DNA of 64,000 nt, taken from assembly GCA_025201375.1 (NCBI GenBank), contig JAIWZP010000004.1:62001-126000 (forward strand). The letters run 5' to 3'. Shown one piece after another: positions 24,481 to 33,989 of the stretch. The notes under the pieces are model-generated. The model saw only the letters and a list, made by a program, of their open reading frames with translations. It ran no database searches and was not told the origin of the DNA. The translations under genes were made by a program, and so were the position numbers. The stretch comes from Gongronella butleri. Taxonomy: Eukaryota > Mucoromycota > Mucoromycetes > Mucorales > Cunninghamellaceae. Numbering within the stretch: the stretch's first letter is position 1; every line of letters starts with the position of its first letter.

Positions 24481-25273
24481 ATGAATCCAAAATATCGATA
24501 TTTCCACAAATCCAGGACTGGCTTGTCAAGATGTGCTTCGATAGCAGTGAAAATTGCACAGTTCGAATCTGACGTGCTTTTGGGACATTTCCAGAATGTT
24601 TGCACGCTCGATGGATGACCTTTGTACGCTTGCAAAACTCGATCAAACACTTCATCAATTTTCATTCTCGATTTTCTCGCCAGCGGTCAGACAAAGTCAT
24701 GGAGCTTTTTACGTGTCGAAAGCAGCTGTTGAACATCTGTCGGATGAAACCAGTTTCACCGGCGTCTGACCAAAACTGGCAGAGAACGCAACGTTTTTCG
24801 ACAAATTCGTTAATGCCGATTTGCTCGAGAACGGCCTATTAAACCTACGGTTTTATTGCACCAAACCTAATGAAAGAGGGATCGATGGATCTAATGAGAT
24901 CACTTTCAAGGCGCTAGCATGTATTTTGAAAATATGCGTCGTCAGCTAAAAATGCGAGCTGCCCAATTCCCTACATCCGGAACGCGATTTGTCAGGCATT
25001 GGGTCCGGCGCAAAGCTGAAAATGGCTTGAGCGCACAAAATTAGCAAGGCTTTCCAATGGAGTAATGCCCAGTCACGGCAAAAACAAATGCACACAAGAC
25101 GGAAAAGAAGAGGAAAAGAGTGAAAAAAAAAATGGCCCAAGCTCGTTTTTTTATAAACTATGCGAGGTCCGCACACCGTCATTTTACAGGCCAATTTCTG
25201 CATTTGTGTATCTTTTACAGATTTTGTTTATTATCAGAATATAGTAATTATGGTTGTGAGCAACAAATGGATC
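24481..25273. other. gene-poor tract downstream of the sugar transporter
   Basis: No gene seen. Contains a copy of repeat block B near 24730-24920 (ACCAGTTTCACCGGCG, TTTGCTCGAGAACGGCC) and then the 3' flank of the minus-strand sugar transporter from about 24950 on. Confidence 0.5.
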
Positions 25274-27046
25274 TTAGGTCGACTTGGGAGCTTGCTCAAC
25301 TTCCAACTGATCAACGGTTTCCTTGTCATCCGTGTGCGCTTGATCAGCAAAGGTGGCATGGGGCTTCCACTTGGCGGATGTACGAGGCGTCGTTTCTTCC
25401 AGCATCATATCCACTTGTTCTAAATGACATGGAAAAAATAAAATGAGTATCAATGAGCACTTTTTTTTTTTTTTTTTTTACCGAGCGTCAATCCCTTGGT
25501 TTCAGGGACAAGGAAATAGGCATAGACAAAGCATGCAAAGCAGGTCGAGCCCCACACAAAGAACACCTTGGATTTCAAATCAGCCTTGTCCGGGTTGACC
25601 AGGTAGGGTGTAATGACGGCAATAATACAGTTCCAAAGCCAGTTGGACGCGGTGGAAAGAGCCACACCACGCGAACGAATGGGGAGAGGGAAAATTTCAC
25701 CAACGAGCACCCAAGCACCTGGGCCCCAGCTGGTGGCAAAGAAGAAAATGTAGATGCCCATGAAGGCAACTTGGGCATTGACAGCCGAAAGATTGTCAGC
25801 AACAGTGGTGGCGACACCATCAATCATCACAGTGTGGGTCTTGTCGAAGCCAACGGTCACACCAATGATGGCGACGATGAATTCACAAATAGCCATGCCG
25901 AGCGCACCATAGACGAGCAAGACGCGGCGACCAAACTTTTCAATGAGATAGAACGAGATGGGCGTGCACAGCACGTTGATGATGGTCAACACCATGGACA
26001 TGAGAAACACGTTGCTGACGGCACCAGTCGACTGCAAGAATTGGGTGGAATAGTAGAAAACGAAATTGACACCAGTCCTTTTTTTTTAAAAAAAAAAAAA
26101 AAAGGAAAAAAACCAGAATGAGTACATTTGTATCTTCAAAAAAAAAAAAAGCTTACCATTGCTGCATCATTTGAAGAGATGTACCAAGGATAGTCTTGCG
26201 GATGTTGCTGCTGGGCTTCCAAATGGAACCTCGGAAGCAATTAGCCCAAGAACCAAAGTACGTGGTGGAAGGAATCATGCGCTTTTCATATTCATTGTTG
26301 GCTTGGATCTCGGCCAATTCGCTTTCAATAAAGTGGGAGTTCTCGGGCTGATCACGGACGCGAGCCAAAGCATGACGCGCCTTGTCCAAATTGCCCTTCT
26401 TGACCCAGTAACGAGGAGATTCAGGGAGGAACAGCAGACCAACGGCGAGGATCAACGCCCACAGCAATTGCAGAGCAATGGGGATACGGTACGAGCCCGA
26501 ATCCGTGCGGTTTTCCGTGCCATAGGTGACGCAAGAGGCAAGCATCAAGCCAATACAGATGAATTCTTGATAGCCCGAGACAATGGCGCCACGCACCTTG
26601 CGAGGAGCAATCTCGGACATGTACAGGATGATGACAGCCGTGACAATACCCACACCAAAGCCAGCAATCAAGCGACCAGCGACAAGGAGACTCAGCCCAG
26701 CAGACGCGGTTTGAAGAATGACACCAATAGAAAAGAAACAGCAGCCGCCAATAATCGTGCTACGACGACCAAAATAATCGGCAAAATCGCCAGCAAGCAC
26801 CGCACCAATACACGTACCCGCAGACAGAATGGAGACAATCAATGAACTTTCCCAAGCTTGCAGCTGTTTCGCGACGGGACCATCCAGGGTTTCGATAAAA
26901 TATTGCATGCCCGTGACACCATTGATGTAGCCGGAATCATAACCAAAGTAAATACCACCAAAAGCGGCAAATACACACATCAAATACGACTTGTAAGTGA
27001 CGGGCGCCTCGACGGCCGCGAGCTTCTTGGCCTCCGTATCACTCAT
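25274..27046 (-). CDS. MFS sugar (hexose) transporter
   Basis: Plasma-membrane proton/sugar carrier of the MFS sugar porter family. Three exons: 26157-27046, 25482-26077 and 25274-25419 (minus strand), 543 aa. Twelve membrane segments and the family motifs are present: GGIYFGYDSGYINGV in helix 1, DYFGRRSTI (D-x4-GRR) after helix 2, RLIAGFGVGIVTA in helix 4, PESPRYWVKKG after helix 6, QQWTGVNFVFYYS in helix 7 (created by the first splice), EKFGRRVLL, and VPETKGLTLEQVD after helix 12 (created by the second splice). The C-terminal tail is short and acidic, so a transporter rather than a long-tailed Rgt2/Snf3 sensor is likely. The ATG at 27046 is followed by a short acidic leader; an ORF extension to 27118 is homopolymer-encoded. 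Substrate within the sugars is not readable. Confidence 0.93.
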
Positions 27047-28344
27047 AATAAAATAAAAAAAAAAAGAGGGGGAAGGGGAGAACGAGGAGAGGAAAAAAGA
27101 AAAAAAGAAAAAAAACAACAGAAATCACTTGGATTTTTGTACCTTTTTGTCAAAACAAGTCGTGTAATTTGTGCCCCTGCTCACTTACAAATGGAGATTT
27201 TTTTAAACCTTGAACGTGGACTCTGAGAAAAAGGATGGTACGACCAAAAGCCCCTTTGATTCATCACAAATCATCAGATCATGCAAGGCCAAGCTTTTTC
27301 TCCCGTCCCATTTTTTCCGCGACCCTTCCTGTTCGGTTGTTGCCGCGCACCGTGACAAATACATTGAGTTTGGCTTGACACACCCCTTGAAATCCTTTGG
27401 GAATCATCTCGGTTACGGAAAGAAACAACCCGCATGGCGGTAAGAATACGATCATTGAGAGCACACCACAATCTCACAATTGCTTTTTTTTTTTTGCAGG
27501 ACGCCATTTGCATTAATTGCTGACGACCTCTTGATGGGCAATTGGAAATGAAGATTTACCCAATTTGTCTTGCCTTGAAGAACAAGTATTTGGGCCTGGA
27601 CGGAGTCAACCTATTACAATGGGACGGTGGGTGGGGATATGGAAAAGGATAAAATGTTCTCCATGGGGAAAATTTTGAATTGCAATGAGCCCACCTTTTT
27701 GTACGACATCGTGGGCGTTTCTCTTCTTCCCGTTTTTTAATGAGAAGGCTTTGTTTTTTGTGGGAATGGAATAAAGAGACGCTGCGCATTTTGCAATTCA
27801 TATTTTATGCCTCCATTTCCTACTTGCACAATAGCCGTTTCATGCAAGATGGAACGTAAAAGAAGATCAAGGTACAGGGGCTGAGTGCTATTCCGGGGGA
27901 ATACTGGAAATAGGTACGGGCATTTTGTGAGGCATTTCATTTGAGGGAACATTTAGGACCAGCTGTGAAAACTTTGAGCAACGATCGACCATCGCAAAAA
28001 AAAAAAAAAAGGTCCCACCTAACAAAAGGCAAAAGGCACCTTTAATAAGCGATGATGCAAGGTGAAACACCCAAGAATTTGGACAGGGTCAGGCTTTAAA
28101 AAAAGCCGATTTGACCATCGTTGGTCGTGCAAGCGATATTATGCTGTCAAATGGCACGCAAGAAGCAAAAATTCTCCGCGGTCGCCTAATTAGGTGTGGT
28201 CGTGTACCCTTTTTGGTTGTTTCAGGGTCGCTTCACCACAACATGGTTGGCCGGAGAAATGAACAAATCAAGAATATTTTAGACTTTGAAGTTAAAAATG
28301 CCTTTTTTTTTTTGGAGCTCAGAGTGTTGTGATGTAGCCCACTC
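27047..28344. other. intergenic tract upstream of the sugar transporter
   Basis: No assignable gene. A region at 27280-27550 has a frame that joins across a canonical intron (donor GTAAGA at 27441, T run, acceptor near 27500) to a short second exon ending in a TGA near 27551, but no ATG is available in frame. The remainder is AT-rich with an A run near 27996 and a T run before 28310. Confidence 0.4.
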
Positions 28345-28614
28345 CTTTGACAACAACTCCCTCCAAATCCTTGATCTCGGCGACAATGGCATCACCGCCA
28401 ATGGCCTGGAAGCCATCGTCCAGATCCTTGTCAATGGCGGTGTTTCCCACGCAATCTCAGGCTGCTCGAGCTCGGCAGCAACGCCAAGGATAAATGGCAT
28501 GGACACTTGGGAAACCCTCATCGAGCAATTGCAATTGAGATACATAGACAATGCATCAAGATCATCTTGAAACGCCCCGCCGGAGAAATGGAAATCATCA
28601 AGTTGCCCGTTTGA
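28345..28614 (+). pseudogene. duplicated 3' fragment of the LRR gene
   Basis: Matches the last about 85 codons of the gene at 20562-21971. It still reads LQILDLGDNGITANGLEAI in the frame of the parent's last repeat, then shifts frame in the segment equivalent to the parent's LKLLELGGNAKD, returns for METLIEQLQ-like residues (MDTWETLIEQLQ), and shifts again before the conserved TGA at 28612-28614. It has no start codon or N-terminal repeats, so it cannot make a product like its source. It is the 5' end of the 2.1 kb duplication. Confidence 0.85.
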
Positions 28615-30400
28615 TCTCCCCCTCTTTTTCGATGGCACGACGCATCCCCCCGCCACGTCTCATCTTTTATTTTTCTCATCAATCCGACAAAACTAAATTC
28701 ATTTTTGCACTGTACGTAAGCGACGGCACGAGACCATTGCCAAGAAAATCGAATTTCACAATGATCACCCATGTCTCGCTAAATTCTGCAGCGAAAAGCA
28801 TCATGTTTCCCATTGCTTGAAACTGACGCGTCCGGACGTCATTTCGTGTACACCTGAATTGCTTGAAACAACGACCAGTTGTGCCTGAGCAATTAAAATC
28901 AAGGTTTCATTGTTGATTTGCTCGGCAAAGAGTGGTTAGATACAGTTGCTGCCAGTGACGGAGTATGACGAAATAGCCGCCTGCGTCGATTGGACGCATT
29001 TTTTCTTTGTTATCCCAAACGAAATGGACTCGTGGACGCCAATTTTAAATAAGCTAATGAAATCGCGACATTCTCGACAACGACCTGATAAAATGCGCCC
29101 CCAGTGCGAAATAGTAAACTAGAAACCAAGTGCGTGCGAATGGGTCTCTACGTAAATTGGTCAGTGGTCTTTGGGAAGCACAGCGCGCAAATCCAAATTC
29201 AGCCGTGGCCAGGCTCCCGAACCAAAATCGAAAAAATGAACTTCCAGATTGTAGCCAAACTCTCCCAAAAGAAAAAGAGGCACCAGAAACCACGAGAAAT
29301 GCCAAAAAAGACGGCGATCTACTTGTGCGTTGACGAGCACTGGGCAATTTCAGGTTTAATTTCAACGCCAAATTGCATGGAAAATATGCATTCATAGAGC
29401 CGCGCCGACGCGTCCACAAGCAAGAGAGACTCTGGGTGCATGTATTTGATTGGGAGCAGACGCGTGTAAATCGACGCTTGACGCAGTTTGTCACGCGTTG
29501 AAGTTTTCCTGCAAACGGGACATTTGCATTATTTCCGCCAAATCCCACATTTTTTACATCCATCGCTGGTGTCTATGCACGCTTCAAGCCGTGCTCTTTC
29601 AAATGAGATCACTTTTAAGGCGCTGCGGCCAATCCTCGTTGAGTTTGCCCTTGGGATGAAAAATCGCACCTTTTCGCATAAAACACGAAAACTTATCGAT
29701 GGACCTCTGGTTTTTGTTGCATTTCTATTGGCGAAAGAGAGTGTTCTACCATGTGGTTGAATGACGCAGCGATCTGACGGCCTTGATTTTGCTTTTTTCA
29801 AACCATCGACTGCACCCCTTGGAAAATTCGTCATTTAGATCCATTTTCCAAAATCGCCATTTCGCGTCATCAAATGATCGTGGCGCCGCAAGGGAGGGCT
29901 CATTCGAACGAGAGAGCGTACGTTCATCGATTCAAGTGGCTAATTTTACTGAAAACGAAGTGCACTTGCAGAAAAATGACCAAAACCAGTAAAATGCTGA
30001 AATCTCAATTTTCTCAATTCCGTGTGCTTTTTTTTTTCTGTGAAACCTGTATCATTGGAAAGATACGCGCCCGGACATCATTTCTGATCCGCTCACCTAA
30101 CTCAATGGACGGACTTTGTACGCTGGCACAATGAGGTCAAATATTTCATGCGCGTTATTTTTGACAAATGACTATGCAAAGTAACGACATGTTGCTGTAA
30201 CAAAAAATGCAGAATTTGATTCTCTGTCAAATGAGCTCACTTTCACCACTGTGCGATCAAAACAGATTGAGATTATCCATTTTACAATACTGTATCAATT
30301 ACCCATTTGCTCAAAACTTACTTGATCGACCCCCCATATTTTTGAAACGCAATAGGGGGCCAATGCATCTTATGGTTCCAATTTCAGAGATCTGACTTGC
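28345..30400 (+). repeat. decayed copy of the 2.1 kb segmental duplication, including family A copy 4
   Basis: Collinear with 21712-23780. Beyond the LRR fragment it keeps the 3' flank (ACGGCACGAGACCATTGCC near 28726, GTTGATTTGCTCGGCAA near 28913, GTGGACGCCAATTTTAAATAA near 29031, GGCCAGGCTCCCGAACC near 29207) and then family A copy 4 (about 29190-30000; CCGACGCGTCCACAAGCAAGA near 29405). No open gene. Confidence 0.8.
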
Positions 30401-30439
30401 CGTTTTCAAAATTCGATGGGGGGCGATATGGTGGTGACT

Positions 30440-31757
30440 GTACCTCATTCACGCCGCCCATTAAACTGATGCTCCCTCTGAAACTTGCTCATCTGGTCTC
30501 AAATTTGAAACAGCTGATGGTTAATTCAATTCTCCTACGATGTAATTTTGTTCGCGAATCGGATCACTCAGTCTCGAGAAATATTGAGATTCGCGTTTGC
30601 TCGTGACAAAAGCCCAGCGTCAAAAAATATTTTACGCGTTCCTCCCGATGAGCCCGACCAAATCGTTTCAAATTTTGACTAATCGATACCCGACTCAAAA
30701 CTTCAATGATCCCAAGGTTTTCCAGAGATCGGATCGCTCACTCATGAGAAAATGTGTTTTGCATGAATTCAGGGCCAAACATGATCAAAACGACCCTTAA
30801 AGGCTAACTCGCTGACAACTCGACGCGATCTCTCCAAACCATAAGCGCTTTTACCGCGTTTGGCCGTTGATTCATTTGAGGTGTCTCGCGCGTCGAGGCG
30901 CCCAGCCGTTGTCGCGATACGAGACCAAATGAGGGCGAATTGCCCCCTTTACGCCTATGAAACTGCCGCTTCATCAGAAACTAGCTCATCTGTCCCAAAC
31001 TTGGACCAGTTGATAATAGTAGACCCAAATCTTCAGTGCAATCAAATTTTTTTGCGAATCGGATCACTCAGTCCCGAGAAATCTTGACGTTCCTGTTTGC
31101 TAGTGAAAACCCAGCGCCAAATAACATTTTACGCGTTTCTCTTGGTGAGGCTGACCGTATGGCTTCAAATTTAGACCAGTCGATACTTGGCCCAAAGCTT
31201 CAATGGTTTCATGTTTTTTCAAAGATCCAATCCCTCAGTCAGGAGAAAATGCATTTTCCATAAATTCAGGGCCAAATCAGGGTCAAAACGATCCATGAAG
31301 GCCAACTCGCCGAAAACTCGATGCGATGTCTCCAAATCATGAGCGCTTTTACCGCGGTTGGCCGTTGATTCATTGGAGGTGATTCATGTGTCGGGGCGCT
31401 CAGCTGCTGCCGCAGTACAAGACCAAATGCTGCTGACTGTACCCTATTTACGCCCATGAAATTGGCGTACCCTCAGAAACTTGCGCATCTGTCCCAAATT
31501 TGGACCAGTTGATACTGTAGTAGACCCAAATCTTCAGTGCGTGTTGTTAAGTTTTTTCGCGAATCGGATCACTCAGTCGCGAGAAATTGCACTTTTTATA
31601 AATTCAGAGCCAAATCAGAATCAAAAGGACCCTTAAAGGCTAACTTGTTGAAAATTCGAAGCGATATCCCCAAACCATAAGCGCTTTCACCGCGCTTGCC
31701 CGCTGATTCACTTAATTGAGGAGACCCACGAGTCGGGGCGCTCAGCTGTTACAGTAC
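30440..31757 (+). repeat. 503-bp tandem array, three units
   Basis: The block GCGAATCGGATCACTCAGT recurs at about 30554, 31055 and 31560, giving periods of 501 and 505 bp. A second anchor (CATAAGCGCTTTTACCGCG or close variants) follows at about 30840, 31338 and 31676. In units 1 and 2 the anchors are about 283 bp apart, in unit 3 only about 115 bp, so unit 3 lacks about 170 bp. Each full unit contains two related half-blocks (ACCAGTTGATA.. then ACCAGTCGATA..). No coding sense. The array ends against the palindromic TACAGTA cluster at 31750. Confidence 0.85.
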
Positions 31758-31817
31758 AGTACAGCACTGTACAGTACTGTAATTGCGATTTTCTTGACAA
31801 CTCGGTTTACTACAGTA

Positions 31818-32822
31818 CAGTGCCCTACCAAAAAAAACTTCCGCCCTGAATATTGATCTGCATTGCGCGTGTCAAATTAATCACGTTAATCTGCTCTGTA
31901 TTGATCAGCAATGGCTTTAATGATGTGAAATTTCGTATGAACAATGATATAAAAGTATAAAAACGATTCTAAAATTATGAAATAACTACAGCAAGCGGAT
32001 TTTGAAACAGACTAAAAAAGGGGTACCTGACGCGTCACGCGACGCGACGCGTACCCACGCGTATACAATGGCCAGTGGAGATGAATCGACATTATGAAGC
32101 AGCATCTCCAAATTTTTCTGAGACAAGTTTGACGGTGCCTGATTGTATTCAGTTAATAAATTTCATGGTACATGCGTCATGTCAAAGCTGAGCTCGACAA
32201 ATATAAAATGACCACCGTGACGCGTCAGACACGTCATACCCGCAATTTCCTTAAAATGATCGTTGTGCTCTAATTTCGTGATATAATCACAACCAATTGA
32301 TAGCATCCTATTCTAATCCTTCAAATTAAATAATCACAATGGTTTCAAGCCAAAAAAATATTAAAACTAGTTGCTGGAGGCGAAAATCGCCATTCCAGAC
32401 GCGTCTGGCACGTGACGCGTCCCAGCGGTCATTTTATATTTGTCGATCTCAGCTTTGACATGACGCATGTACCATGAAATTTATTAACAGAATACAATCA
32501 GGCACCGTCAAACTTGTCTCAGAAAAATTTGGAGATGCTGCTTCATAATGTCAATTCATCTCCACTGGCCATTGTATACGCGTGGGTACGCGTCGCGTCG
32601 CGTGACGCGTCAGGTACCCCTTTTTTAGTCTGTTTCAAAATCCGCTTGCTGTAGTTATTTCATAATTTTAGAATCGTTTTTATACTTTTATATCATTGTT
32701 CATACGAAATTTCACATCACTAAAGCCATTGCTGATCAATACAGAGCAGATTAACGTGATTAATTTGACACGCGCAATGCAGATCAATATTCAGGGCGGA
32801 AGTTTTTTTTGGTAGGGCACTG
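31818..32822. mobile_element. foldback MITE of Tc1/mariner type, 1,005 bp
   Basis: The element starts CAGTGCCCTACC at 31818 and ends with the exact complement GGTAGGGCACTG at 32822, flanked on both sides by TA (31816-31817 and 32823-32824), the target duplication of Tc1/mariner transposition. The left arm (31818 to about 32245) and right arm (about 32398 to 32822) are inverted copies of each other over about 425 bp with only a few mismatches, mostly single bases, until the inner 40 bp. A loop of about 150 AT-rich bases separates them. Both arms carry clusters of ACGCGT. There is no transposase frame, so it is non-autonomous. The near identity of the arms suggests recent insertion or ongoing homogenisation. 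Confidence 0.9.
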
Positions 32823-32899
32823 TACAGTAGTCAACCCACGATTTTTACAGTAGGTATTGTGGATGTACTACTGTAAGTACAAACATGGCATCAAAGCAC

Positions 32900-33560
32900 T
32901 CAGTGGGATGTCTTGCAGCAGGCTAGCTTGGGTTTTAAGTTTTTGCATGTTCGTCGGTCATTTGTTCACCAGGCAGCATGCAGCCCACGCCAGCACACAG
33001 CGCACATACGGTACAAAATTGTGCAAATTGCAAAATACGTAAAAATAAAAATGCAAAAAAAATTCATGCAATTTACAGTACACACATTAATTTGGATGTG
33101 TCAAACCTTAAATTTTGCAAAAAATCTTGACCAAAGTAGGCACTTTTCTCAGTCGATCGCCGTTCATGCGTCACTCTTTGGGCTTTTTTTCTTACGTTGG
33201 GGCGATCTGTCATTTTGTCAGCCAATAGCAAATGGTCGGAGTTACCTATTTGAGATGCATTGATCACTCGGAGTTCGAAATTTCCCAAATTTGGCATTTC
33301 CTGAGATTAGAATGTGTGACCCCTTAATTTTTTAAAAAGTGGTGGTCGACTCTCGACCACTGCTGGTCGTAGCGCTTCGGGGTTTTAAGCTTTTTTGTTG
33401 CAATTTTGCGCTGAATGCGATACAGCTATTTTTGAGCAGCGAGCAGACTAAGCAGACGGCGAGATAAATGCAAAATAGGCAAATTTGTGATACTGTTCTA
33501 CGGTATTTGGTGTTTGGTCGAATTTGACAGGGATCAAAAAATCGGGCCAACCCACACATC
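32900..33560 (+). repeat. dispersed repeat family C, copy 1
   Basis: Matches 50620-51180 in the same orientation. Shared blocks include TTCTCAGTCGATCGCCGTTC near 33148, GATGCATTGATCACTCGGAG near 33254, TTTCCCAAATTTGGCATTT near 33281, GTCGTAGCGCTT near 33366 and TTTTGCGCTGAAT near 33404. The two copies are about 80 percent alike by eye over some 600 bp. No coding sense. Confidence 0.8.
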
Positions 33561-33989
33561 ATCAACCCGCCGCGTGCTGCTGCGGCAGCGCTTGAGGTGA
33601 AACGTACTGTAGTAGGCTGTAGCTCCTCTGGGCTCCTCATCATTCCTCCCTCGTGAGTCGTGACGCATCATCTTTCATCGGCGAGCGGGTAGGCTGTAAA
33701 ATACTGTAACTCTGAAAGTGAAATAACATACAAGCCGGTGAATTCAGAAAAACACAGTCTGTTTTATACATGAATAGGCAAATATCATACTGTGAATCAT
33801 ATTACGTAATGTTTACTTTTTGATTTTTGAAGCAATGTAGTATCTTGCGCCGTCATCTTTTTTTACGTCCGCTCGCTCATGATGGTCAGGGTGGAGATAC
33901 AGTAATGCGTACCGGTATCATACTGTATCGATCTGGGCGGGTGCGCCGTCGCGTCGAGTGACGGGGTGGTGGCGACGGCGATCGCCGTC
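33560..33989. other. non-repeat tract with TACWGTA heptamers
   Basis: No gene seen. Contains four TACAGTA/TACTGTA heptamers (33605, 33702, 33898, 33921) and leads into the first fragment of the decayed gene copy. Possibly eroded 5' sequence of that copy. Confidence 0.4.

Noticed and set aside
30440..31757. CRISPR-like array
   Set aside because: Period is about 503 bp with diverged units and no short repeat-spacer structure; the genome is eukaryotic.
31816..32824. Inverted repeat read as a CACTA-type transposon or an assembly palindrome
   Set aside because: Ends are CAGT..ACTG with a TA duplication, not CACTA with 3-bp duplications; scattered mismatches between the arms argue against a pure assembly mirror.
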